This document shows, piece by piece, positions 35,353-46,639 of a stretch of 64,000 bases of DNA (positions within the stretch are counted from its first letter, which is position 1; every line of letters starts with the position of its first letter). The translations under genes were made by a program, and so were the position numbers. Under the pieces are notes generated by a model that had not been told where the DNA came from, did not search any database, and saw nothing but the letters and a program-made list of their open reading frames with translations. Origin of the DNA: Limonium bicolor (Eukaryota > Streptophyta > Magnoliopsida > Caryophyllales > Plumbaginaceae); contig CM041777.1 of assembly GCA_023374045.1 (NCBI GenBank), positions 89,646,300 to 89,710,299 on the forward strand, given 5' to 3'.

Positions 35353-38300
35353 TTAATCATCTATGAGATATAGACCCACTCGATGTAATATTTTTGTGTA
35401 ATCTGGGCCACCAAGGCTCTTCGTCAAGAAATCTGCCAGCTGCTGTGTGTTGGAGATATGTTGAACTTGAATGAGCCCTTCACGAATTTTTTGTCGAACA
35501 AAGTGTATGTCGATCTCTATGTGTTTGGTTCGTTGGTGTTGAACTGGATTACGTGCAATGTAAACATCAGACTTGTTGTCACAGTTGACCGGAACTGGGT
35601 TGGAACCATCAATGCCCAAGTCGTGAATGATCCTTGTCAGCCAGGCAAGCTCGCATGTAACGTTTCGCATGGACCGATATTCAGCTTCGGCACTTGATAA
35701 TGAGACACTCTTCTGCTTCTTCGATTTCCACGCAATAGGGCTTCCTCCTAGGAGAATGATGTAACCAGATACAGATTTTCGTGTGGTTGGACAACTAGCC
35801 CAATCACTATCACAATATGCGGTCAGCGATAGAGATGGAGTGTTGTTTAATAGGATGCCATAGTTCGTGGTACCTCTTAGATATTGTAAAGTGTGGAGAG
35901 CTGCATTATAATGAGTGACTCTCGGCGCTTTCAGGAACTGACTAAGAAGTTGAGTTGTGAACCCAATATCAGGTCTCGTGTGAGTGAGAAAATTCAATTT
36001 CCTGATGAGACTACGATATAGATATGGGTGTTCAAGGAGTTCCCCTTCGTCTCGATGTAATTTACACCCTAAGGGCAATGGAGAGGGGGAATGTTTTCCA
36101 TGCATAGTATCGAACTCTTTAATGAGATCGTTACAATATTTTCGTTGTGATATGACAAGTCCCGAGTTTGTGTGAAGGAATTCCATCCCAAGGAAGTAGC
36201 TTAGTTTTCCCAAGTCCTTGATCTTGAACTCCTCATCCAGGTGTCTTTTGATATGGTTAATTTATGTAATGTCGTCTCCAGCTAGGAGTATATCATCTAC
36301 ATATATTGCGAGATGAGTGGCATGATTATGTTGATGTTTACTGAAAAGAGAGTAATCCATGTCAGACTTCGTATATCCTAAAGTCTCAAGAAGATCACTC
36401 AACCTAGCAAACCATTGTCGGGATGCTTGTTTTAAACCATATAAGGATTTTCGAAGGCGACATGCATTGGCAGTGCCATTTGTCTTCAACCCGGGGGGAA
36501 GATGCATATAAATCTCTTCATGGAGATCTCCATGTATAAAAGCGTTGTTAACATCTAGCTGGTGTAGATGCCATCCCTTTTTAACCGCAATGGCAAGGAG
36601 AGTAGTGAGAGTAGTCATGCGAACAACGGGAGAAAAGGTCTCTGTGTAGTCAGATCCAAAACGTTGACTGAACCCTTTGGCTACAAGGCGAGCTTTGTAG
36701 CGTTCGATGGATCCATTAGCTTTAAGTTTGGTCTTATAGACCCATTTACATCCGATTGCCTTTTTATGTTTTGGGAGTTTAGTAAGTTCCCAAGTGTTAT
36801 TGGAAATAAGGGCATGCAATTCTTTGTTCATAGCATCTGTCCAATGTTGACTTTTGGAAGCTTCTTCGTATGAAGAAGGTTCATGTAGGTTTAGAATCGT
36901 ATCGTAGTGTACAACGTTAGCAATAACATTTGTGCATATCGATCTATTTGGGGTAAGATCTGTTAGAGTATGGATATAATCATTATTTGTAGTAGCCACA
37001 TTAGTAACATGATTTTTGTTAAGTCTATCGTAAAGAATATCACTGAAAAGGTCAAAATGTGGTGACGTAGTATGTGAGCCAACGACATAATCTTGAAGGT
37101 ATGAGGGAGCATTTCTGGATCACGAAGATCGTCGAAGAGTTTGAGTATCGGGAGCATCATTGTTGTCGTTGTTATCATTCTGAGAGATGACATTTTGATC
37201 GTTCCCAGAAGTATGTGTATGATCAGTGTGTATGTCATGCGTATAAGGTGCATGCTGTGTTTGAGTCTGATCATTGTCAGAGAAAATATTATGTCTGTCT
37301 TGCGTATCATGCGTATACTGTGCATGGTCGGTTGGAGGATGTGAGCTATAAAGTGGAGTGGTGGTGGTAGGAGTGGTGGTGTCTAAAGAATCAGGTAGAA
37401 CATAACGTAGGTGATCCTGATCCATGTGGTATGGTGTAGTATCACCATTTGGTAGAATGGGAGAATTGGTATCGAAAGACATATTATCCCTTTTGAAAGG
37501 GAATGTAGACTCGTGAAATATGACGTCACGAGATATAATAAGTTTGTAATCAGAAAGGCGTAACAATTTGTAGCCTTTTTGTCTTTCTGCAACACCTAAG
37601 TGTATGCTAGGTGTCGATCGAGGATCAAATTTACCTTTATTGGTTCCAAGGACCACGGCATATGCAAGACAACCAAAAACACGAATATTTTTATAGTCGG
37701 GTTTTTGGTTGTGTATGCGTTCATAAGGAGATATTCCTTGATTAGCTTTGCTGGGGAGACGATTTATGATGTATGTAGCTTGTAAGATGCATTCTCCCCA
37801 ATATAAAAGAGACATGTTGGAGTGAAAATGTAAAGCACGAGCTGTTTCCATAAGATATCTGTGTTTACGTTCAACAACTCCGTTTTGTTGTGGTGTATGA
37901 GCACATGAAGTCTGGTGTATAATGCCTAAGTTATTAAAAAATAATTTCCCTTCGTTCACGGATCCCAACTCCATCGCATTATCAGATCGAATCATTTTGA
38001 TGGTTTTCCCAAATTGGGTCCTAACATAAGCTATGAAGAATTTAATGAAGGGAAAAGCATCTGATTTATTTTTGAGTAATTTGACCCAAAGAGCTCTACT
38101 ATAATCATCAACAATTGATAAAAAGAAACGGCTACCGTCATGTGTGGGTTGTCTAAATGGGCCACATACATCCAGGTGGATAAGATCAAATGTAGCATTA
38201 GACGACTATTAGAAATAGGAAATGGTAGTCGATGGTTTCTAGCCTTATCACATGAATCACAATGAAAATCCATAGGTATGTTTTTATTATCAACTATATC

Positions 38301-38495
38301 AAGCTTAGTAAGTTTTGGCAAAGGTACATGACGTAGCCGGTAATGCCATAAAATGGTGTTCCTATATGTAGCAAAACATGGGACAAAATCCATAGAAACA
38401 ACATTGTTGGAAAACAAACTACTAAAAACAACGGACTTAGAAGCCCGGTATTTATTTCTCTCATGTATAAAGTTTTCTAAGGCATGATCATGCAA
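35353..38495 (-). pseudogene. Copia pol: GAG-pre-integrase, integrase, RT, RNase H, broken
   Basis: The pre-integrase zinc region is at 38031-38495 (WHYRLRHVPLPKL; HCDSCDKARN). Integrase continues at 37120-37995 (IRSDNAMEL, HTPQQNGVVERKHR). The RT is at 36262-36999: KAIGCKWVYKTKL, ARLVAKGFSQ and the catalytic YVDDILLAGDD. A TAA follows directly at about 36259, then the frame resumes with LSYFLGMEF and RNase H (YCDSDWASCPTTRKSVSG; SLSSAEAEYRSM; TKHIEIDIHFVR) to 35353. Besides that stop, shifts separate integrase from RT and split integrase. All catalytic motifs of RT and RNase H remain readable. Confidence 0.9.
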
Positions 38496-39050
38496 GATAT
38501 AAAGGCCTTGAGTCTCTACTCCAATAGTGACGTGGGCTTTTTACTCAAGGTCCTGCAATTCACAATGATCATGATAAGTCAATAGTCGAGCATTTAATTG
38601 AATAAGAAGCTTCCGGACGGATAACAAATTAAATTGGAAGCTCTTAACATGTAGAACTTTATGAGTGTAAAATTTGGGGAAATCATAACATTTCCTATTC
38701 CATCAATGTTACCTATATGTCCATCGGGCATAGCAACTTTATATGTGCTGGGAATATAAGTCTTGTTATCATATAAAGCTATATTTCCACATACACTATC
38801 AGTGGCACCAGAATCTATAATCCATTTCCCGTTAAAAAAATTGGTGCCTTTACTGTTAAGATTGCAGCAAATATATGTATAGTATCGGTCATGATATTGT
38901 TATTATCGGTATTGAGAAAATCTAACATATGCGCATGCTGATTTAAAGTAGATATAGTGTTTGCAATATGTGACATGTTTTTATGTGTGCACTATATCAA
39001 AATAATCATAAGCAATTTCATCACAGCATATATTAGTTTGGGTTGTAGTA

Positions 39051-40354
39051 TTAATACCTGAAAATTGATTCACCAAGGCAAGGGCCTGTTTGCTCTGCTC
39101 CCAAATCGTCGTGGCCCATAATCTGGCTAGCAAGGGCCTGGACCTGCCTCTGGTTCAGCCCAGGGACATGTGAAGCCTGCCCCCTGAAGTATGCGGTGAG
39201 AGCCTTCAATTGTGAGTCGGAAATGTTCACAGTGTCGCTAGGGTTTACTCCACCTCCATTGTTGTCTGCTTCACCTTCTTCGAGTGTGACGGTGTAAGCC
39301 TTCTTCCCTTTGGTTTTCCAATGCGCTGGAAATTTCTTGGTTACCCAGAAACACTGATCGTATTCATGTCCCGGTTTCTTGCACTTGGTGCATCTAAGCT
39401 TCGGTTTTCCATCGTCTTTCTGAACTTTTGAATTCGGTCCCGAATTCTTTTTCATGTTGGATGATCCTGAAACAGCGGCAAAGGTAAGGGCCTCGGTATC
39501 TTCTTTCTTGCTCTTTTTGTTCATTCGGTGTTGTTCCTCTTGTCTGAGCATAGCGTAGAGTTTGTCTACGGTTGGAAGAGGAGTTATCATAAGAATGTTT
39601 GACCGAATACTCTCATACGAATCATCTAATCCCATAAGGAAATCGAAAACTCTTTCGTTTTCCATGAATTTCTGGATCTCTCTTGCTGATCCACAAGTGC
39701 AAGTTGGAAGAGTGACCAACAGCTTCTGTTCGTTCCAGATTTCACCCATCGGGTGTAATACTGGTTGATATTCTGATTTTGATGCTGTTCTATCTTTCTG
39801 GATTCTTGCCTCAATGTGTATAGTCGCATCCCTTGAGCCTCTCCGAATCGATCGCATAGATCGAGCCAAATATCCCTCGCAGTCGGATAGTACATGACCG
39901 ATTCACGAAGTGAATCATCTAGAGCTGTGTAAAGCCATCCCTTAACCATTCCGTTTGATCTCTCCCATTCCACGCGTTCATCTCCATCAAAATCATCCGC
40001 AACCAGAGAACCATCTACAAAGCCTACCTTGCTCTTGGATGCAAGGCCATTGAGGAAGATTTGTTTCCAAGTATTAAAACCAGTCCCGGTAAATTTCGGA
40101 GCCAAAACAATTCCAGGATTATCAGAGGGGTGTGAGAAGGTACGCCTTTCTTCTGATCTCAGAATTCTTTTGAGTTTTCTTTTTCGGTGTCTTCTCTTTG
40201 CGAGTAATCTTCCCTCTCTTCAAACTTTTCTAATTGTGACCGATTTGGTTCTCTTACGTTTACTAGGACTAGTCTCCTCATCTTTGTCAGTTTCATATTC
40301 TGATTCACTATCATTTTCTTCTTCTGTTTGTTTCTCGGTTCTTTGGAGATCCAT
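39051..40354 (-). pseudogene. Copia gag with CCHC knuckle
   Basis: An ATG at 40352-40354 opens an acidic-then-basic N-terminus, interrupted by a TGA at 40220-40222. The capsid-like region (FTGTGFNTWKQIF; GWLYTALDDSLRESVMY) runs to about 39730, where the frame shifts into 39051-39869. The knuckle is CTKCKKPGHEYDQC at about 39380. Stop at 39051. The stretch 38500-39050 between gag and pre-integrase is coding-like but broken, and should include the protease; no clear DSGA motif was read as an open frame, although reverse-strand DSGAT(D) coding is present near 38800-38820. Confidence 0.8.
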
Positions 40355-40731
40355 CGGGGAGCGAAAAGAAACGTTGTGGAGAAGAACTTACTGATTTGCC
40401 GCAGCGAAGAGAAGGATATGGATCGCACTGCTTGATTTGCCGCAGCAAAGGGAAAGACGATGGATCGCACTCTTATCAGATGTTGAATCGCGTGATTTGA
40501 TCGCAGAGGCTTGATCGATGTGAGGAAAAACGTAGAGAATAGAACAGATCGAGAAGTAGATCTGATTTTGTTTTCTGGATGTAAGAAGTAGCGAGAGAGA
40601 TTCTCGCAAGGAAAAAGAACACAATGTAAATCTGTGTGAATGTTTGGGAATTGAATTGAATGATCAATGAGTTGATTCAAACATCCTGAAAGTTAACGAA
40701 AGAGAGGTTTTATCCTGCTCTGATGCCATAA

Positions 40732-40859
40732 TGGTCTCATTGTATATTGATAACGAGAATGTGTGATTACATAGTACAAGAGTGGGAGTATTTATACTAG
40801 GGTACACAGACTAGAGAACATAAGAGTATAAGAGGGGTAACTTAGGAATAAAACCAACA
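40732..40859 (-). repeat. Copia 5' LTR (128 bp)
   Basis: See the element entry; the primer binding site lies three bases inside it. Confidence 0.92.
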
Positions 40860-40896
40860 AGTAGTGATAAGAGCTCGACTACTACACAGGGGTTTT

Positions 40897-41697
40897 TTTT
40901 TATATGAAATTACATTCCCACTCATGACATTAAGTAAAATTACATATCCTCACTTGTTTGATTTTCCTGTTTTACATCTGATAAGTTGGTTTTTTCTAGT
41001 TTACGTTCAATTTAGAAAATGCTTAAACGTTACCTCAAATTGATGAAACTTTACATGGACGATGCTGAAGTGTAATATTTTGGTCTCATATACCAAATCT
41101 AATGTTTTTTAACCTCACATGTGACTTGTGGGACCCTATAAAAACACGTTTGAAATAAGTTTTTTTGTGCCAGAATCCGCAAAAAAAAACTTACTCTAAA
41201 CTTGTTTTCATTGGATCCCACAGGTCACATGTGAGCTTAAAAAGCTTTGGATTTGGCATAGGTACAAAATGAAACATTTTAGCACCGTCCATGTAAAGTT
41301 TTATCAATTTCGGACAACGTTTAAGTATCTTCTAAATTGAACAAAAATTAGAAAAAAAATCAACTTACACTAGAATGTGTAATAACGCTTACTCTGAATG
41401 TGTTTGCATTGGGTCCTCATGTCACATGTGAGCTTAAAAACTTTAGATTTGACATAGGACCAAAATATAACACTTTAGCACTATCAATGTAAAGTTTTAT
41501 TAATTTTGGACAACGTTTAAGAATCTCCTAAATTGAATGAAAATCAGAAAAAAAAAAACCACTTACCCAGATAATTTTAAAAGTTGTTAGATATAAAACG
41601 CGAGAAACCACATGAGTGTGGAAAATAAATTTTAAAACCTCATGGGTAGATGTGTAATTTCATTAAACATCATGATGAGGGATATAATTTTCCTCAA
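40897..41697. mobile_element. Long-inverted-repeat (Mutator-type-like) element, diverged
   Basis: About 800 bp whose ends are related in inverted orientation (left GAAATTACATTCCC...; right, reverse complement, GAAAATTATATCCC...). The interior holds three copies of a module with CACATGTGAGCTTAAAAA, two in one orientation and one inverted. The same module forms the elements at 59137-59467 and 60294-60702. No target duplication could be fixed. Confidence 0.6.
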
Positions 41698-41699
41698 TT

Positions 41700-43910
41700 T
41701 TTTTTGAAAATACAACTTCCTTCTTGATTTGAGTGCGATTTTGCTTGATACAAACTTTTCGCTTGTCTCTAATTATTTGAAGAAAAAGAAGCACCTGATG
41801 TTGTTTATTTTTTAAAAAACACATTGCATGAAACGTCTTATGTCGTTTCATTTTTGGGAAGCACAACTCATCCATGTTATGTCTACTTTGATCTATTGAG
41901 ATACTTAAGAAATTGTAGTGAGATACAACTTAGAGTATATGGTCAAACTCCTTTGCCAGATTAGCATCAGTGGTAATACATGAGAAGGAGATACAATCGA
42001 AATCCTTATCATTATAACCAGAAAAAGTCTAAGGCTCGAATGCAAGGTTAGGCATAACCACCTTTCAACACGCATACAAAAATTCTTAACGAAATTTAAA
42101 TGTTCACAAGATTGTATTAAGTTTGAACATTTTTGTGGAAAGCCTTTGACTCTAGCATAAAACGGGGCATAAAGGATGGTCTCAGTGATAGCTCTTTATT
42201 GCTTAATTGGACAATTGAAGGACTTAAAGTAGAACTTGAGGCTGTTGTTATAATCTCTCATGATATCAGCTCTTCAAAACCCTGGAATGTTTTTCTATCG
42301 AATGATGATGTTGATCTTAATCTCACCTTGGGAAACAAGATGCCAAAAAGAATTGACGGGAAACCTGTTTCAAGGTAAGGAGTTATAAGCCATGCAAAAG
42401 GCAAGTTGTCGGAAGACCATGTTGAAAGGCTTCTTCGAATTGTGGCTGACAATGTTCCTTGTATAATAAATCATCCGATAAAATGAGAATCATCCTCCTC
42501 CATTGTGCTGTGAGCAACCAACTTTGAACATTGCCTTCATCGGCGCGAGCAATATCAGTGGTATCTAGCAAATTGCCAAGAGAGACATGTTAAAAGCACA
42601 CTAGAAAATGGCATAATCCTGGTTGTCCCTAGCACATAGAGATAGCACTTCGATCTTCCTCCCATCTTCTTCTCTAGGATTATTTTACAAGGGAAGGAGT
42701 CATTCGCAAAACATCTCCAAATAATTTAGCACTTTAACGGATGCTACAATTTTGGACTCTCATAAAGATGAAGCAAAATCTTAAATCTAGGTCGGATGCC
42801 TTAGTCGCAGAATATGTGAGAGCCATATTAGTTGTCTTAACCAAAAAAGAACTATCCTTGGTAAAAATAGCTGTCAATCATCCTAGTGGTGGTTAGTAGG
42901 CGAGGAAATGCTCAAAATTGTCTCCACATCTTTCTCGAGCATAGTCAAGTTGAGCATATAATTGTTCCACTGCCCGGATGGAAGCGAAGATTATAAACAA
43001 TATCAATCTAACTCCCATCGACTTTAGGGAGAGTATTAAAATTGTTGGGTCAGGATCCAAACATCATCCCGGATTCAAGCGGATCTTTCACTTATTGAAT
43101 TTTTCTCTAAATTGCGCAAACGCATTACGCAGTTTAGCAATAGGAATATTCAACAACTGAAAATAGATACTCTTCATCGCTGAAGCAACAAGAGATTGGT
43201 CATTGGAGTTTAGAAAGGATTTGACATGGTTGTTTGGCCAGGAGAGTAGAACTAGAGTCCTTAATACTTTGAAACCCATGTATATTTTTTAAACAAATAT
43301 GGTGTTACAATTGAATTGAGTTATAAATGAGTCTGTATAATTTCTATTTGTATAACAGTACTCTTAACAACAACTGAAAGTTATGGTGTCCTACAAAATC
43401 TTAAATGGAGATTTTTGTGGAGACTGATGAGGGGAATGATCTTGTTTAGCTTCTTCTTCTTCTTGTTTCAGGAATAAAGATTGCAGCAGATGAACATAGT
43501 TATGTTTTTACTGCCTTTCAAGATACAAGAAGGTAATAGAAAGTGCGCTGTATATATAGAACCTCCCGATATTCTTTTTTTTTTTTTTGAAATAAATGAA
43601 GAAGATGAAGTAATGAACTACACTTTTCGTGTTGTTTTTCAAAAACAAAAAGAAATGCTCCCTCCGTCCATTTTTTTGGTCGTTTTAGCTTATGTGTTTT
43701 GTTAAAAAAAAATTGACGTTTAAGAGTTTTATTTATAAAAAAAAATTCATTTATACCCCTTCCCATTAAAAAGAAAGAATAAAAAAATCTCCATTTATGT
43801 TTCCTATACAAGTCTAACCACAATGAAACTAAAACAATATCAAGTGACTCTTTCTATTCCTACTTTTCATTATTTATTTTATTCCTATTTATCATTATTT
43901 ATACAACATG
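41700..43910. other. Unassigned region with no recognisable gene
   Basis: Contains short open stretches, the longest being 42133-42378 (81 codons, plus; reads like protein but matches no family I know) and 43088-43279 (63 codons, minus). A phrase CTCCCTCCGTCC at about 43660 resembles a Stowaway MITE end without a partner. Most likely old degenerate transposon sequence. Confidence 0.4.
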
Positions 43911-44125
43911 TCTTGGCTACACTCATATGTAGCCAAAGATAGCTACATTACATATACATGTAATAGACGAAGCATATACATTACACGTATAAAACCTGTA
44001 CATTACTTATATAACAAATATTGTACACAAAAATAATACTTATAATTGTTTATTGTACAAGTTTTCATTGCTAAATGTACACTAAATGTAGCTATATCTT
44101 TGACTACATATACATGTAGCCAAGA
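43911..44125. mobile_element. 215-bp MITE with about 45-bp terminal inverted repeats
   Basis: Left end TCTTGGCTACACTCATATGT pairs with the right end, which in reverse complement reads TCTTGGCTACATGTATATGT; pairing continues through (G)TAGCCAAAGATA-type sequence to about 45 bases. The interior is AT-rich. The target duplication is unclear, so the superfamily is not assigned. Confidence 0.7.
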
Positions 44126-44507
44126 TTTTGTCTTATTTATATATAATCAAAGTATCATGCGTTCGTTTTCAAGATAAATCTCCCACCCAAGATGAATGTG
44201 ACATTAATATCTATTATGCTTTACACATGTCACTCTACTACTTGTCCACATATATGTTCAGTCCCACTCAATCTTTAACTAAAGCCACATGTCATCTCAC
44301 CATTTATTAACCACTCTGACAAAACTAACCACACAAAGCTTTATACTAAACGCCCATTTTGCTGCGTTCTATCCAACGCCCCCATATTCTTCTTACTTTT
44401 ATCCCCAACAATTAACCGGCTTCATCTCTAGGGTAATTACATTTTTTCATCAACCAGTTTATTTATGTCTTATTTTTTATCTTTTTTTTTTGCATGCATC
44501 ATAAACA

Positions 44508-44669
44508 ATGAAACAAGAATTTGAGAATGGAAAAAAAGTTTTGTTTGACTTTGATTTTAATATACCAATTGTAGAAGATGAAAGCAAACAGAAAGTTATA
44601 CTGGAGGTTGATTTAAATGTTCTCCCTGTGGAAACGTCAAACTTGAAGAAGATGGTAACCAGATTTTGA
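44508..44669 (+). CDS. Small ORF with DLN-like (EAR-type) motifs, doubtful
   Basis: 53 codons from an ATG. The peptide has two short motifs, FDFDFNIP and VDLNVLP, reminiscent of EAR repression motifs, but it is short and acidic with no domain. It could be the first exon of an unrecognised gene (the 3' end has a GTAACC that could act as a donor) or chance. No neighbour supports it. Confidence 0.2.
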   Translation: MKQEFENGKKVLFDFDFNIPIVEDESKQKVILEVDLNVLPVETSNLKKMVTRF

Positions 44670-44886
44670 TGTAAGTATTTTGGCTAAACCAGAGACAAAT
44701 GCAACGATTATGCTTGCTCAGGTCTTTTTGTAAATATACGTTGAAAATAGACATCTTCTTCTCTTTGACGATCACCATTATTGGAAAATGATGCCTACTG
44801 TATATTTTCTTTGAAAGTTGTTCATGCATGTAGTTGTTTTTGAAAATTTTGGCTCAGTTCTTGAGCATTTCTAAACTAAGGATGAA

Positions 44887-45062
44887 TTTATGATGCCATA
44901 AATGAATAATTTGGAAAGTCACGTTTGCACAGGAAGAAAGTATGAACTTGCAGTATGATGCCGTAAATGAATAATTTGGAAAGTCACGTTGCAGTATGAT
45001 GCCGTAAATGAATAATTTGGAAAGTCACGTTTGCATAGGCAGGAAAATATGAACTTGCATCG
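44887..45062. repeat. Short tandem repeat, three imperfect copies
   Basis: Three copies of a unit containing ATGAATAATTTGGAAAGTCA (first copies near 44900, 44965 and 45005). The middle copy is shorter because it lacks the part after CACGTT. Confidence 0.85.
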
Positions 45063-45065
45063 CGA

Positions 45066-45137
45066 TTTTTTTTATGAGTGAGGTAGGTTTTGAACACATG
45101 ACCTTCGGTTCTCTACCGACGAAGCGATAAGGGCTTT
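45066..45137 (-). mobile_element. Possible SINE remnant
   Basis: On the minus strand the segment has an A-box-like GCTTCGTCGGTAGAG, a B-box-like GTGTTCAAAACC and an A-rich 3' end (T-run at 45066-45073). It resembles the SINE at 56026-56148 but is shorter, and no target duplication was found. Confidence 0.4.
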
Positions 45138-45214
45138 TCAAATTAATATTAATGGATATGATAAACATGGACTCCACCCTTCACCTTCTTCACCTAGTGT
45201 GTATTACTTCCGCC

Positions 45215-45955
45215 CAGGGCGGAGCCAGAAAAAAATTCTAAGGGGGGCGAGATTTTTTTTAATAATATTAACTAATTTATAAAAATTTAATTTTTAATTT
45301 TTTAAATTAATATAAATTTTCAATATTTATAATTATATTTTAAAAATTCATAGTAGAAATATAGTTTAACAATAAAAAACTACATAAAAATTGAAATATA
45401 TAAATTAATAAAGAAGTTTGTTTTACCTTTTTTATTTCTCATTTTAAAAACGGGTATAAAAAAATAAGTTAATGTCATATATAATATAGAAAAATAGTTC
45501 TAAACTACTAGTTTTTTTTTCTTTTCTAAAACTTCATCTAAAATTAGTTTGAGTAATCTAATATTATTTTAATTTGCAAAATCTATAATAAAAAACTAGA
45601 AACACCTATACGATGGATAATAGGATACATGATTACTAGGACTAGCATCATAATAATTAGTTTTACTTTAGACTATGCTGCTAAAATAAAAATATTAAGA
45701 ATTTTCTTATCTACTATAGACTAAAATGATATTTTATAATACAATTATAGATTAAATATTACATATTAACATAAATAAATTTAAAAGAATAGAATTTAGT
45801 GATACCATGATGTTATTTACAAAATGTTATGGGGGCGAACAAACATCTAATAACATAAATAACTATATAACAAAAAAAGTATAACTGATCTAAGCATGTA
45901 CCCGAGGGAGTTGGGGGGCCGAACACCCCCCCCCCCCCCCTTATCTCCGCCCCTG
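45215..45955. mobile_element. hAT-type MITE, copy B
   Basis: 741 bp with a perfect 8-bp duplication CTTCCGCC (45207-45214 and 45956-45963). Starts CAGGGCGGAGCCAG and ends in reverse complement CAGGGGCGGAGATAAGG. Next to the ends are G-runs on the left and a long C-run on the right. Interior matches copy A (8242-8985) over its full length with small differences. Its GC-rich target may have been coding or promoter DNA (CTTCTT, TTCCGCC flank), but no gene is recognisable. Confidence 0.93.
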
Positions 45956-45963
45956 CTTCCGCC

Positions 45964-46635
45964 ATATCAGATTTTGAAATGGTTCCTCTCCTTCTTGGCC
46001 ACTTTCTCGCTGAAGATGTTGGCAAGTCGTCCTCATTACCGGCGTCTCTTCCGGCATCAGTGACATCCTGATAATGATTATGTATTCTAATCTATAGAAC
46101 TCATGTAATCGGCATGAATTTATGGATTAATACATTGATTAAGAAACTTATGTAATTGGAGTGCATGCAAGGCGCTAGTAGTCAAGGAAAAGTAGTCAAG
46201 TCCTTGTGCTGGCTCGCACCTTCTTCTTCCATGCTCCGACCGTGTTGCCTCCTGTTTGTTTTTCATTGTTTTATTTTTTGCACGAGTCACATAAACAAAG
46301 AATTTTCAGTAGCCATGAATAGACATATATGAAACTACACTATTTCAGAGTAGCAATACAACATCTATTTTCCTTCGTTTAGGTGACTGTATCAAGATTA
46401 AAACACAAACACATCTTCACAGTTCACACCAGTACAAAATCATCAAAAGTTGAACAGCCATGGGATTGAGGAGGATAGCTAGTATGCACTAATGATGTGT
46501 TGCTAAAATGCTCCTAACACATTGCACCAAATCATAGTCAACCGTGATGTGCTTTAGAAAGTTCACCGGTTCTTTCCAACCCATTTTTGTTCATAATTTT
46601 ATATTGGTTAGATCCCTCAACCATCATTATTTCTT
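45964..46635. other. Unassigned stretch, no gene recognised
   Basis: The first 100 bases are GC-richer and open in one plus frame, then become AT-rich. It could be remnant exon sequence. No family recognised. Confidence 0.4.
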
Positions 46636-46639
46636 TCAT

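Larger units (their letters stand above)
35197..40859 (-). mobile_element. Ty1/copia LTR retrotransposon, minus strand
   Basis: 5663 bp with 128-bp LTRs (35197-35324 and 40732-40859) starting TGGTCTCATTG and ending AAAACCAACA. Flanks AGTAA and AGTAG suggest a 5-bp duplication with one mismatch. On the minus strand the order is gag, integrase, RT, RNase H, as in copia. A primer site TGGCATCAGAGC (40717-40728) is one mismatch from the initiator tRNA-Met site. A polypurine tract CTTAAGGGGGGC lies at 35325-35336. Only two LTR differences were seen in 128 bases, yet the coding region has many breaks. Confidence 0.93.

Noticed and set aside
42133..42378. 81-codon ORF that reads like a soluble protein
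   Set aside because: No family recognised, no ATG-context or splice support, and stops follow in the neighbouring sequence.
43660..43700. CTCCCTCCGTCC phrase typical of Stowaway MITEs
   Set aside because: No matching right end or TA duplication could be found, so only a fragment at best.
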